Positions 8,457-17,801 of a stretch of DNA of 64,000 bases are shown here, one piece after another (the first letter of the stretch is position 1; each line of letters begins with the position of its first letter). The DNA is from JAFAGX01 sp035622175 (GTDB lineage Bacteria > Acidobacteriota > Terriglobia > Terriglobales > Acidobacteriaceae): contig DASPVV010000034.1 in assembly GCA_035622175.1 (NCBI GenBank), positions 1-64,000 of the forward strand. Direction: 5' to 3'. Position numbers and translations under genes: made by a program. The notes under the pieces are model-generated. The model saw only the letters and a program-made list of their open reading frames with translations, ran no database searches and was not told the DNA's origin.

Positions 8457-9686
8457 CTAGCCGGCATCGCTCGCACCTGGAACCTTCGCTGGACCGTCTC
8501 GAACGACCATTTTCCAGGCTCCCGCCCCATCCGCCGCCGAGCACACATACACAGCCGGGATCATCCCCGTGACTCTTTTGTATCCGTCCGTAATCTGTGA
8601 TTGGAACTGCTCGACCGCATCTGCATGGATCAGGTTCACGGTGCATCCTCCGAATCCTCCTCCAGTCATGCGCGCGCCGTAGACCCCCGGGCAAGCCGAA
8701 GCCAGTTCGACCAGGCTATCGAGTTCGCGGGAACTGACTTGGTAATCGCACCGCAAGCTGCGGTGCGACTCGTACATGAGGTACCCAAAGCGACCCAGGT
8801 CCCCCGCCTGGAGCGCCTGCGTGGCAGCCAGTACACGCTGGTTCTCGCTAATCACGTGGCGGCAGCGACGATATACCTGGTCGGGCAACTCACTCTTGTA
8901 CAGCTCCAGATCAGCGGAGGTGACATCGCGCAAGGCAAGCACACTCGGCAGATGCCGTCGCAGCGTGCTCACGCCGGTTTCGCAGTCTGCCCGGCGGCGG
9001 TTGTACTCGCCGGCTGCCAGTTCGTGTCTCACCATAGTGTTCAAGATCACGATGCGAACGTCGCTAGGAATCGGAAGCGGCTTGGACTCGAGGGAACGGC
9101 AATCGAGCATCAGAGCATGACGCAAACGGCCGAAAGTAGAGACGAATTGGTCCATAATTCCACAACGCGTGCCGACGTACTCGTGCTCCGCGCGCTGGCA
9201 GGCTGTGACCACCGCGAGAGGAGGCAGCTCGAAATTGGAGGTCCACATCACGGCCAACGCAGTCGAGACCTCGAGCGATGCCGATGAACTCAATCCGGCC
9301 CCGAGCGGTACCTGACCGTAAATGACCAGATTCGTTCCCGATAACTTCTGTCCACCGTCCGCGAGCACAGCCGCCACGCCGCGGATGTAGTCGCTCCAGT
9401 GCTTGCGTGGAGATCCCGTGAGCGCATCCAAGGACAACTCAATCGTTTCCCCAAAATGGTCCGAATGCACGTGCAAAATATGATCGTGCCGTTTGCTCGC
9501 CGCCACCCAGGTATAGAGGTCAATGGCAACAGGCAGTACGTAGCCGTCATTGTAGTCGGTATGTTCGCCGATCAGATTGGCACGGCCCGGAGCCCGAAAA
9601 ATCTTGGGACGCGTCCCGTGCAAGTGCTGGAACCGCTCGCTCAACGTATCAGCAATCGATTCGAAACTAAGGAGAGGGTTAGACAT
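8457..9686 (-). CDS. galK: Galactokinase
   Basis: 409-residue GHMP-family kinase that phosphorylates galactose at C1 using ATP. The signature PGRANLIGEHTDYNDG is at residues 33-48, the phosphate-binding loop GLSSSASLEVS follows in the middle and MTGGGFGGC lies near the C-terminus. The start is not firmly set: ATG at 9686 gives MSNPLLSFES, while a GTG at 9701 would add five residues, and neither has a strong ribosome-binding site. It is the first gene of a galK-galT pair. The GH36-like lipoprotein about 1 kb away could supply galactose. Confidence 0.95.
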   Translation of the reverse strand: MSNPLLSFESIADTLSERFQHLHGTRPKIFRAPGRANLIGEHTDYNDGYVLPVAIDLYTWVAASKRHDHILHVHSDHFGETIELSLDALTGSPRKHWSDYIRGVAAVLADGGQKLSGTNLVIYGQVPLGAGLSSSASLEVSTALAVMWTSNFELPPLAVVTACQRAEHEYVGTRCGIMDQFVSTFGRLRHALMLDCRSLESKPLPIPSDVRIVILNTMVRHELAAGEYNRRRADCETGVSTLRRHLPSVLALRDVTSADLELYKSELPDQVYRRCRHVISENQRVLAATQALQAGDLGRFGYLMYESHRSLRCDYQVSSRELDSLVELASACPGVYGARMTGGGFGGCTVNLIHADAVEQFQSQITDGYKRVTGMIPAVYVCSAADGAGAWKMVVRDGPAKVPGASDAG

Positions 9687-9996
9687 CAGGCCACAGTCCA
9701 CGCCTCTCTTGCCCCATTGCCGTGAGCTTGACTAGGCACTGACAGGCTCTCGGAAGGTATTCCCTGCGACGGTCGAGAGGGATTCCTAGCTGGCGTCGAG
9801 CGGATACGGCTGGCGATATCGAATGGGCGACGCATGAATAGGAGCTTGGGAATTTTGCCGTACCCCGACCTGCGGTTGCCGTGACGTCGGAATACCGGCT
9901 GCAAAACCTTAGTCTACAGTCAAAAGCCCTGGCCTGGTATCGTCGCCGTCCGCGAAGCCCCCGCGAGCGGCCGCCGGGTACAATGACAGCACGCAA

Positions 9997-10449
9997 ATGA
10001 CTGGCACCGATTACACGGCAATGCTCTCGGTGGCCCTAGCCGAGGCGCGCAAAGGGTTGTCAGAAGGTGGTATCCCCGTCGGTGCGGCAATTTTTGATCG
10101 AGACGGCCGACTGCTCAGCGCGGGTCACAACCGCCGCGTGCAGGCTGGCGATCCTTCGATCCACGGGGAAACCGACGCTTTTCGAAATGCCGGACGTCAG
10201 CCCAGTTATCGCAACCTCATTATGGTCACTACACTTGCTCCCTGCTGGTATTGCAGCGGGCTGGTGCGTCAGTTCGGATTCCGCACGGTGGTGGTTGGCG
10301 AAAGCCGCAATTTTCAGGGAGGGCTCGAATGGCTTCGCTCGCTCGGGGTGCGGGTGGTCGATCTTGATTCCGAAGAGTGCGTCACACTCCTAGGCGACTA
10401 CATTCGTGTCCACCCCGATATTTGGAACGAGGACATTGGGGAAGAATAA
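9997..10449 (+). CDS. Nucleobase/nucleoside deaminase (cytosine-deaminase-like)
   Basis: 150-residue zinc deaminase of the CDA fold. The zinc and proton-shuttle motif HGE is at residues 56-58 and the second zinc motif PCWYC at 82-86. The layout HGETDAFRNAGR ... TTLAPCWYCSGLV resembles yeast-type cytosine deaminase more than TadA, and the adenosine deaminase acting on tRNA is usually longer and carries PCxxCxGA. It probably deaminates a free base in the cytoplasm. It is divergent from the galK-galT pair and shows no operon partner. Confidence 0.82.
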   Translation: MTGTDYTAMLSVALAEARKGLSEGGIPVGAAIFDRDGRLLSAGHNRRVQAGDPSIHGETDAFRNAGRQPSYRNLIMVTTLAPCWYCSGLVRQFGFRTVVVGESRNFQGGLEWLRSLGVRVVDLDSEECVTLLGDYIRVHPDIWNEDIGEE

Positions 10450-10751
10450 ACCAGCTCTGGCTGGTTGCGTGGGCGATCCATCGAGGTCGAAGGCGTGCCC
10501 CTCGGCACACGACCCGCAATCACAATCAGGACTCCCTGCCCACGATCCCCGCTAGTTCCTCCTGTGCCTACGCGCGGCGTTTTCCTCACGCGTCGGCAGC
10601 CCACCCGGTTCGAGCACTTCTCGATGGTCTTCGAGGCTGCCATGCGCGGGCTTGTTCCGCCGGAGCGTTTGTGGCAAGCTAACCGATACGCAAGGAATAA
10701 TAATAAAACGAAATAACTCGAAAACCTGGGTGCAGCACATTGGAGGCCCCG
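10450..10751. other. Intergenic region upstream of the GH36-like gene
   Basis: A 7-bp hairpin (AACCAGC / GCTGGTT, 10449-10466) overlaps the end of the deaminase gene, but no T-run follows on the plus strand, so it is not called a terminator. An AT-rich tract near 10697-10720 could include the promoter of the next gene. No gene is visible. Confidence 0.45.
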
Positions 10752-12977
10752 ATGCGGAAAGCCGACGCTCACACTTGGATTGTCCTGGGTTGGATGGTGG
10801 TCTTGACCAACAGCGGTTGCAGCCGGCAGGAAACAAAACCATCGCCCGTGCAGGCACCGCCCTCGGCCATCAAAGTAGAACTGAATCCCGGTGGACCCCT
10901 CATCCTGACGACCCCCACGGCCGAGTTTCAAGTTCTTCCTTCCGGCTACGTGCAGGGCTCTCTCCTGAAGGCGGGAAAGAAGCTCACCCTCGATGAAGCG
11001 CCTATGGAAAAGGCGACCGGCAGCGATTATCTGCGATCGCAGAACCGAGAGCTTGGCTTCAAGCCGGAGTTTGCCCAGGCTAAGGTTTCCGATGCCACCG
11101 GCAAGCTCGGTCGCGGCGAACAAGTACAAATCCCCTTCCACCTGCCCGGGACTGCGGGTGCAAGTCTTGAAGGCATACTGCAAATTGAGTGCTACGAGGA
11201 TTTTCCCAACCTGCTGCTCACGAGTGTCCAGTATAAGAACAGCGGAACTGCAGATTTTGAAATGGAGCATGTCATCGCCCAGCAACATCGCTTCAACGCC
11301 AAACTGGCAGACCCGAAGGCGCAGCCCTATGAGATGTGGTCGTATCAGGGCTCGAGCTACGACTGGGGAAGCGATGACGTGATGAAGCTGTCGCATGGGT
11401 TTCGACAGCCGAATGTGATGGGCGAGATCGTCAAAGGGGGCTACGGCGGGGGCATACCTATCGTGGCGTTCTGGACGGCATCTGTGGGTGAGGCTATTGG
11501 ACACGTCGAGACTGTGCCTCTGGTTCTTTCGATACCCGTCGCAGTCGGATCGGACCAGGATGTCAACGCCTCTCTGGAGATCCCCGCCAAGACAACGCTC
11601 AAGCCGGGGGAAACCTATTCCACTCCCCGCAGTTTCCTGGCCGTGTACTCTGGGGATTTTTATGAACCTTTGCACTTGTGGTCGAGCGTGCTCGAAAGAG
11701 AGGGATGGCAGCTGCCCAAACCTTCCGCAGAGGCCTACCAAGTGAGCTGGTGCGGCTGGGGATATGAGTTCAACGTGACGCCGGCTAAGATGTTAGGCAC
11801 GATTCCCAAGCTGAAAGAGTTTGGCATCAAGTGGGCGACGCTCGATGACCGCTGGTTCGATACCTATGGCGACTGGAACCCGCGCTCCGACACCTTTCCC
11901 GGCGATTCCATCCAGCAAATGACGGATAGTTTTCACCAGCAGGGCGAACTGGTTCAGCTCTGGTGGCTGCCTTTGGGGGTGGAAGATGGGAAGGGTCGAT
12001 GGGAGTCCCACCGCTACATCGTTTCCAAAGTCGCGCGCGAGCATCCCGACTGGCTCATCCTGGCCAAGGATGGCAGCCACGCACGCATGACGCGCAACCT
12101 AGCCGCCCTGTGTCCCGCGTTGCCCGAAGTCCAGGCCTATTACAAGCAGCTTACCGAAAAATTCATTCGCGACTGGGGATTCGACGGTTCCAAGTTGGAT
12201 AACATTTATACCGTACCGGCCTGCTACAACCCTGCTCATCACCACAAGTCGCCTCAAGACTCGATCAACGCCATGAGTGAGGTGTACAAGACGATCTTCC
12301 AGACCACCCGGGCGCTAAAGCCCGAAAGTGTGACCCAGGCATGTCCCTGCGGTACACCGCCTTCTCTCGCCTGGTTGCCCTACATCGACCAAGCGGTGAC
12401 CGCCGATCCCGTGGGTGCAGTTCAAGTGCGTCGGCGAATCAAGATGTACAAAGCTCTGCTCGGGCCCGAATCGGCTGTGTACGGCGATCATGTGGAGCTC
12501 TCTGCCATGACGCGGGTCGGCAACGACTGGAGTGAACACGGAGATGACTTCGCGTCGACCATTGGGGCGGGGGGAGTGGTTGGAACCAAATTCGTGTGGC
12601 CGGATCCCGGCCCGAAATTCAAACCTGTCCTGCTCACCGCGGCCAAAGAAGAACACTGGAAGAAGTGGATCGGGATCTACAACCAGAAGATGCTTTCCAA
12701 AGGAACTTTCCTTGATCTTTACACCTATGGCTACGATGTCCCCGAAGCCTATGCGATCGAGAAGGACGGCAAGATGTATTACGCCTTTTTCGCTCCTGAC
12801 GAGACCACGGCTTGGAAGGGAGAGGTGGAACTGCGAGGATTGAAGCCTGGTAGCTACGAGGTGCTCGACTATGCCAATGGCATCGATCTCGGATCCGTCG
12901 AGGCCACCCCGGCCGAGCCCGCCCGGCTGAAGACCGAATTCAAGCAGCACTTACTGTTGGAAGTAGCTTCCCGATAA
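10752..12977 (+). CDS. GH36-like glycoside hydrolase lipoprotein (alpha-galactosidase type)
   Basis: 741-residue exported lipoprotein. The ATG at 10752 follows GGAGG at 5-base spacing, and the signal ends in TNSGC, making Cys23 the likely lipid-modified residue. The central region has the GH36/GH-D barrel features: WCGWGYEFNVTPAKM, a WATLDDRWF segment, and GFDGSKLDN, whose Asp483 is the probable catalytic nucleophile. A beta-rich N-terminal domain and a C-terminal beta-sandwich (RGLKPGSYEVLDY) flank it. It probably releases galactose or a related alpha-linked sugar in the periplasm, in line with galK-galT nearby. The exact substrate cannot be read from the sequence. Confidence 0.8.
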   Translation: MRKADAHTWIVLGWMVVLTNSGCSRQETKPSPVQAPPSAIKVELNPGGPLILTTPTAEFQVLPSGYVQGSLLKAGKKLTLDEAPMEKATGSDYLRSQNRELGFKPEFAQAKVSDATGKLGRGEQVQIPFHLPGTAGASLEGILQIECYEDFPNLLLTSVQYKNSGTADFEMEHVIAQQHRFNAKLADPKAQPYEMWSYQGSSYDWGSDDVMKLSHGFRQPNVMGEIVKGGYGGGIPIVAFWTASVGEAIGHVETVPLVLSIPVAVGSDQDVNASLEIPAKTTLKPGETYSTPRSFLAVYSGDFYEPLHLWSSVLEREGWQLPKPSAEAYQVSWCGWGYEFNVTPAKMLGTIPKLKEFGIKWATLDDRWFDTYGDWNPRSDTFPGDSIQQMTDSFHQQGELVQLWWLPLGVEDGKGRWESHRYIVSKVAREHPDWLILAKDGSHARMTRNLAALCPALPEVQAYYKQLTEKFIRDWGFDGSKLDNIYTVPACYNPAHHHKSPQDSINAMSEVYKTIFQTTRALKPESVTQACPCGTPPSLAWLPYIDQAVTADPVGAVQVRRRIKMYKALLGPESAVYGDHVELSAMTRVGNDWSEHGDDFASTIGAGGVVGTKFVWPDPGPKFKPVLLTAAKEEHWKKWIGIYNQKMLSKGTFLDLYTYGYDVPEAYAIEKDGKMYYAFFAPDETTAWKGEVELRGLKPGSYEVLDYANGIDLGSVEATPAEPARLKTEFKQHLLLEVASR

Positions 12978-12999
12978 GAAGGGTTGGACAGGGGCCCCA

Positions 13000-13968
13000 T
13001 CAGGGGTTGAAAACTGAACCTGTGTGGGCCGGGAGCGCGCCGTGTTGGCGAAAGAAGCGTTCTCGGTGGGCGGAATCGCGGAAAGCTTCGGTCCCGCCGG
13101 GGGCGGTGGTGGACAGAGCGCCGGCCAAGTTGCCCGCGGCCAGACAGGCCGCGAGATCAGCGCCCTGGAGAAACTGGTGCAAGAAGCCTGCATCAAAACT
13201 ATCCCCCGCCCCCACCGGATCGACTGCGGTCACGCGTAAGGCGGGACTGACAACTCTCTCTTTGCCCCGCTGGGCCATAGCGCCATCAGGCCCGAGTTTT
13301 ACCACCACTAAAGGAATCAGCTCGGCCAACCTGCTCACGGCACGCTCGAGATCGTGAGTCTCGACAATCCTGCAGGCCTCGCGCGCATTCGGCAGGAAAA
13401 CGTCGACATCCGCGAGCACGTCGTGCAGGCCGCCCTGCCAGAGGTCATCCGGATCATCATTGGTATCCAGCGAAATCGTCAGCCCCGCGGCTTTGAGTTC
13501 GCGGAATAGTTTCTCCACCTGTGGTCGGAGCCCTTTTTGCAGATAAAACGAAGACAGATGGAAGTGGCGCGAATCGCGTAGGTATTCCAAGTCGAGATCC
13601 GCCAGGGTTAGTTCGGCGATGCTGCCGGGGTAGGTCAAAATATTCCGTTCGACAGGGTGCTGCAGAATGACGGTCATCCCCGTTTGGGTTGGCCAGGGGA
13701 TGCGGCGCACACGCGAGATATCAACCCCAACGCGCTCCAGCCGCTCGAGCGCCATCTGTCCCAGTTGATCGTCGCCAATCCGCGACTGAAACCCTACTCG
13801 GCTCCCCAGACAGGCCAGGTTATGAGCCACGATCGCCGATGAGCTGCCGAGCGTGAGCACCATCCGCTCGGCCAAAAGTTCCCGTTCGGCAGGCATGTTG
13901 TCGGGGAGACCATAAAGGATCAGGTCGAGATTCAGTTCGCCCGCGATCGTGACATCAAAGCGTGGCAT
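13000..13968 (-). CDS. PfkB-family carbohydrate kinase
   Basis: 322-residue ribokinase-like sugar kinase. The catalytic motif DPVGAGDSFDAGF is complete, with Asp256 as base, and the N-terminal GELNLDLI plus GSSSAIVAHNLACLG form the substrate-binding side. It overlaps the end of the upstream SIS isomerase gene by 14 bp and is the third member of a DeoR-SIS-PfkB set. In AgaS-type pathways a kinase of this kind phosphorylates a ketohexose phosphate such as tagatose-6-phosphate, which is the likeliest role, but other sugars are possible. It converges on the GH36-like gene, whose stop is only 22 bp away. Confidence 0.87.
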   Translation of the reverse strand: MPRFDVTIAGELNLDLILYGLPDNMPAERELLAERMVLTLGSSSAIVAHNLACLGSRVGFQSRIGDDQLGQMALERLERVGVDISRVRRIPWPTQTGMTVILQHPVERNILTYPGSIAELTLADLDLEYLRDSRHFHLSSFYLQKGLRPQVEKLFRELKAAGLTISLDTNDDPDDLWQGGLHDVLADVDVFLPNAREACRIVETHDLERAVSRLAELIPLVVVKLGPDGAMAQRGKERVVSPALRVTAVDPVGAGDSFDAGFLHQFLQGADLAACLAAGNLAGALSTTAPGGTEAFRDSAHRERFFRQHGALPAHTGSVFNP

Positions 13969-15106
13969 GTTTGGTTGTCACCGAGGTGGTGTCGTTCTCA
14001 AGGGTCACCACCCGGCTCAGATTCCGCGGCGTATCGGGGTCGAGACCCTTGTGCAACCCAGTGTACAAGCCGAGCAGCTGCCCGGGGACCAAGGCAAGCG
14101 GCAAGCGTGCCAGTTCCGGCAGGTCGAGCGCAAGCTCCACCACCAGGTCGGCGGCGCCCCGCACCCGAGCGTCCGCCCGATTGGCAACCGCCAGGATGGT
14201 GGCCCCTAGAGATTTCATCTCACCGAGGAGCTCGCTCTCAGCTTCATACCCACCCTCGGAAAGGAGGAACACCAGCAATGTTTCCCGATTGACAATCGCC
14301 TTGGGCCCATGGCGAAACTCGAGCGTGTGGAACGACTGGGCGTAGGAGAGCGACATCTCCGTAACTTTCAGGGCATACTCACAGGCCAAACCGTAGAAGG
14401 GGCCTTGGCCCAAGCAGACATAATCGTCGAAGGAGTGAGCGTGAACGAACTCTCGAATTCTCATCGGCAATTCCACTACGCTCGCCTGTGCCGCCCCCGG
14501 CATCTGATCGAGCGCAGCGGAAAAGTTCGCGTCTGCGGCGAGCATGGCCGCCAATGCTTGCAGGGTTAGGAGCATCGAGCTGAAGGACCGCGTCATCACC
14601 GTGCTTTGCTCGTCGGCGGAAGGCAAAGAAACGGTCAGGGTGGCTATTTTCTCCAGCCGCTGATTCGGAGCACAGGTAATCGCCAGGGTTGGAAACTTTC
14701 GCGATGCCAGCAACTCGGTGGCCTGGAGAACCTCCGAAGTTCGTCCCGAACGCGAGATCAGAACCGGTACCCAATCCTTTGCCGCAGCCAGCGCCAGTTC
14801 TGGGTACAGAAGGATTTCCGAAGCCGGAATCGCTTGGGCGGGGAGTTTAGTCAAGCTGCTGATCGCAGCCGCCGCGGCAAGGGCAACGTAGTAGCTGGAA
14901 CCGCAGCCAATCAGGAGCCAACCTTGAGCATCGCCAAATCGGTTGCGAACTCGCTCGAGCGCCCTACTCTCGTGAAGCGTCGCCAGAGATGCCTTCCAGC
15001 ACTCGGGCTGGGAGAGAATCTCGGCCAGAGAATGCGCCCCCGCGGCTTTGCCCGGCCTGTGGCCCTCGTTCGATGGGTGAGACGCGAACTGGGTTTGATT
15101 AGACAA
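13955..15106 (-). CDS. SIS-domain sugar-phosphate isomerase/deaminase (AgaS-like)
   Basis: 383-residue protein with two SIS domains: IGCGSSYYVALAAAAA and SRSGRTSEVLQA in the first half, FHTLEFRHGPKAIVN in the second, a layout shared with AgaS and the isomerase half of GlmS. The start is a TTG at 15106, chosen because GAGG lies 6 bases upstream and no ATG fits; it overlaps the end of the upstream regulator gene by 8 bases, so the two are translationally coupled. It probably acts on an amino-sugar phosphate such as galactosamine-6-phosphate, judged from AgaS and the PfkB partner. The substrate is not proven. Confidence 0.85.
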   Translation of the reverse strand: MSNQTQFASHPSNEGHRPGKAAGAHSLAEILSQPECWKASLATLHESRALERVRNRFGDAQGWLLIGCGSSYYVALAAAAAISSLTKLPAQAIPASEILLYPELALAAAKDWVPVLISRSGRTSEVLQATELLASRKFPTLAITCAPNQRLEKIATLTVSLPSADEQSTVMTRSFSSMLLTLQALAAMLAADANFSAALDQMPGAAQASVVELPMRIREFVHAHSFDDYVCLGQGPFYGLACEYALKVTEMSLSYAQSFHTLEFRHGPKAIVNRETLLVFLLSEGGYEAESELLGEMKSLGATILAVANRADARVRGAADLVVELALDLPELARLPLALVPGQLLGLYTGLHKGLDPDTPRNLSRVVTLENDTTSVTTKHATL

Positions 15107-15860
15107 GGGTAACCTCGATTCCGGCTTTCTTGAGCGCGCGCAGGTCAGACTTCGAGATGCCATGATCGGTGATGATTTGTTGCACCGCCGACGGCGGAGC
15201 GATCAAGGAAAGACTGCGTTTGCCGAACTTGCTCGAATCGCACACCACGACGGTTCGCTTCGCCACTTCGACCATGACCCGGTTTACATTCGATTCCAGC
15301 AGGTTGGGCGTGCTCAGACCATACTGGACATCGAATCCGTCGACGCCGAGGAAGAGAAGATCGGCGTTCAGATGTCGTAGCGTTTCTTCGGCAATCGGGC
15401 CCACCAACGAGAAAGAATTCTTGCGCAAGGTTCCCCCGGTCAGAATGACGTCGACCGGAGCTCCGGCAAGTTCGGCTGCGATGTTCACGGCATTCGTTAC
15501 CACCGTAAGCTGTTTCGAATGACGCAGCGACCTCGCGATCGCCGTAGTCGTCGTGCCGGAATCCAAGATCACCACCTGGCCTTCATTCACCATTTGGGCC
15601 GCGGCCGCGGCAATGTGCAGCTTTTCCTTGCGATGGAGTTGCTCCTTCTCATAAAGGGAGGGATCCTCGAGCGCGCCGTCGCGCGCGGGCAAAGCCCCGC
15701 CGTGGGTACGATAGAGATGCCCGTGCTCATGCAGCACTTCCAAGTCCTTACGAATCGTGACCTGAGAGGTATGAAACTGGTTCGCGAGTTCTGCCACCAA
15801 AACTCGCCGGTCCCGGTTTAAGGTCTCGAGAATAGCCCGCCGCCGCTCTTCGCTTAGCAC
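15099..15860 (-). CDS. DeoR-family transcriptional regulator
   Basis: 253-residue sugar-operon repressor type. An N-terminal helix-turn-helix (RRRAILETLN ... TSQVTIRKDLEVLHEHG) is followed by the DeoR sensor domain with VILDSGTTTTAIARSL and the LTGGTLRKNSFSLVGP motif. The GTG at 15860 is favoured because GGAG lies 6 bases upstream and the protein then opens with VLSEERRR, the usual family start; a TTG at 15905 would add 15 residues. It heads the regulator-SIS-PfkB operon and probably represses it until a phosphorylated sugar binds. Confidence 0.88.
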   Translation of the reverse strand: MLSEERRRAILETLNRDRRVLVAELANQFHTSQVTIRKDLEVLHEHGHLYRTHGGALPARDGALEDPSLYEKEQLHRKEKLHIAAAAAQMVNEGQVVILDSGTTTTAIARSLRHSKQLTVVTNAVNIAAELAGAPVDVILTGGTLRKNSFSLVGPIAEETLRHLNADLLFLGVDGFDVQYGLSTPNLLESNVNRVMVEVAKRTVVVCDSSKFGKRSLSLIAPPSAVQQIITDHGISKSDLRALKKAGIEVTLV

Positions 15861-16792
15861 GCGATGCTCCGCCGACCACCCATGCGCAAGGCAGATTCGT
15901 CCCAATGACCGCTTTTGTTTCTATTTCTTTTTATAACGGTTTATTTCGTTTTGTCCAGCCCGGGAATTCGCGGCTGAGGAAAGCGATAGGCCACCCGCTT
16001 AGCCGGCGACCGAGCGTCGCTTGCGCGACCTTGCCGCTGGGTGGCCTTGCCGGTGGCGTGGAGGCGCACCGCCGAGGATCAACCACGGGACTAACGGGGC
16101 GAGGGATATCTGGGAAGTCTTGGCGGGAAGCGACGATCTCGTCCCAACTGCTCCACGATCGAGCCATTCCGGAGACTTCCGGCCAAGTCGATGACAGTGT
16201 TGGTGTCTCTCGAGGAGTCACCCCTCGAGCCGACACTCCTGTGCCATGGAGCACGGCACACTAAGGCTATTCCCTCGGTTCAACAACAGACTTAGCTTTT
16301 GAAATGCTGACGGGCTAGGTGCGTGCGAAACCGTTCGTCCTTTCTCCGACGGCAGTTTCGCTTGGGAGACCAAAACCCGTCAGCGTTGGTCCGTGGAAGC
16401 CCAGCCGGAGGACTGGGTTCATGGTTCGCCGCAGATCCGGGCTTTCAGCCAGAAGTGCCAAACTGTTCCGCCTGAACATTACAATGAAGGTCCTAGACCG
16501 CGGCAGAAAAAGAACTTCTTGGACTCAACTTAGTTATTAGAACGGACAAGGCCATTTTCTGCCTCCCGCTCCTTTTCGGGGACGTCAAGGGGGAGAGCAT
16601 CGGTGGCAGCTAAGATCCCGCCCAGGTGCGGGCTGGGGTGGGGAGGGAAGTCACTGCGGCGTAGATCGGGAATCAGAGCCCTGGCATTAAGACTTACGGC
16701 CCAAAGGACGGCCTGGTGCGATCTTCCCCGGCGCTTGTCGAGGCACAAAGCGGATGGGTGAGCTTGTTGCCGAGGGACCGCAGACGGCAATC
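15861..16792. other. Long non-coding stretch with hairpins
   Basis: No convincing coding region was found over about 930 bp on either strand. The upstream control region of the DeoR operon lies at its left end, where an AT-rich tract (15905-15950) could hold the promoter and operator. Two neighbouring hairpins lie at 16196-16261. The right part (16500-16790) shows nothing recognisable. Confidence 0.5.
16196..16261. other. Pair of adjacent hairpins, possible structured RNA
   Basis: First hairpin: outer arms AGTGTTGG (16196-16203) and CCGACACT (16230-16237) with one G-U-type mismatch, and a 7-bp inner stem CTCGAGG/CCTCGAG (16209-16215, 16223-16229). Second hairpin: TGTGCC/GGCACA (16240-16245, 16255-16260). 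No T-run follows on either strand, so these are not clear terminators. Function unknown. Confidence 0.4.
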
Positions 16793-17650
16793 TCACGATC
16801 CGTTGTGCGGTCCGTGGTGAACAGCCTGCAATTGGAAGGAGTAGCCAAACCCAACGAAGTGGCCCACGGCTGCCGAAGAAAGACCAAAGCCAACATGAAA
16901 GTCGAGCTGCTGGTTGGGTGTGATCTTAAAGGCCGTTCCGACGTGCAACAGGTTTTGCGGACCTCCGCGTTCGGGAAACTCTCCGCTATACTCGATGAAG
17001 GCATCCCATCGATCGGTGATCTGTCGATCGAGGAGAAAACTTGCCTGACCCGTGAGATTGCGAGTCTTGCCCTGGGTTGGCCAGAGAAGCGAAACCATAC
17101 CCGCGGCGGTCCAGTTCTTGGAGATCGAATGCGACCAGGGCAGCAAGAACTGCGGGTCGTATCCATGACTGGATACGGCGTTCGCTCCGGTCGGGAAACT
17201 CAGGGAGACAATCAACGAGGCATCAAGGCCCGCCGAGCCTGCCACCAGCTGCTGCTTGATCCCTAGGCTGAGGTCACCCCACCCGGATCCAAAGCCGGTT
17301 CCGTTGTTGAAATTGTTGTAATAATCGGGCACGCCAAAACGGAACTCCGTGTGCGGAGTGACTCCGAAGCGGGCGAAAGTTTCTGGAACATCAAAGCTCT
17401 GCTGTCCGTGGCTGCCCGTTTCGGTGAAACCGTTTTCGAAAACCAAGTCGCCGTTGGGCACGACGGTACTTGCATCCGTAATGGCCGGGCGATCGGTCGT
17501 GATCATGGGTTGCGTGCTGGTCGCGACCGGCTGATTTTGGCCGTAGAGCGAAGTGGTGCATACGAGGATCCAAAACAGTGAAAAGCGCGAGATGACTAGT
17601 TGGCTGTGCAACTTACCAATACCCGTGCTAAGGTGCGGCGGGCAAGACAC
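16793..17650 (-). CDS. Exported outer-membrane-type protein (MetA-pathway / transporter family)
   Basis: 285-residue protein with an N-terminal signal (hydrophobic SRFSLFWILVCTTSLYGQ, cleavage near residue 37). The mature part has alternating aromatic and polar beta-strand segments: ITTDRPAITDASTVVPNGD, FARFGVTPHTEFRFGVPDYY and LDFHVGFGLSSAAVGHFVGFGY, the pattern of the phenol-degradation MetA / transporter family of predicted beta-barrels (PF13557-like). The substrate is unknown. The listed start is a GTG at 17650; a TTG 14 codons downstream is also possible. It appears to be transcribed alone. Confidence 0.72.
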   Translation of the reverse strand: MSCPPHLSTGIGKLHSQLVISRFSLFWILVCTTSLYGQNQPVATSTQPMITTDRPAITDASTVVPNGDLVFENGFTETGSHGQQSFDVPETFARFGVTPHTEFRFGVPDYYNNFNNGTGFGSGWGDLSLGIKQQLVAGSAGLDASLIVSLSFPTGANAVSSHGYDPQFLLPWSHSISKNWTAAGMVSLLWPTQGKTRNLTGQASFLLDRQITDRWDAFIEYSGEFPERGGPQNLLHVGTAFKITPNQQLDFHVGFGLSSAAVGHFVGFGYSFQLQAVHHGPHNGS

Positions 17651-17801
17651 CAGCGGGATTCCACTTGTCCCCTGCCCATGCTCGCTGTCCGCCTGTGCCG
17701 TTCCAGAATTAAAACACCGTCACTGCTATTGGAGAAGCAGATTTGGTGACTGTTTTCGAGTCTAGCTGGGTTCGACAGAACCTCCCCGTCTGCGACCTCC
17801 T

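Noticed and set aside
10449..10466. Hairpin AACCAGC / GCTGGTT right after the deaminase stop
   Set aside because: No T-run on the plus strand. On the minus strand there is a short T stretch but no gene upstream that needs a terminator there.
10398..11741. Long minus-strand open frame of 447 codons over the GH36-like gene
   Set aside because: Antisense shadow. The plus-strand lipoprotein signal and barrel motifs are convincing.
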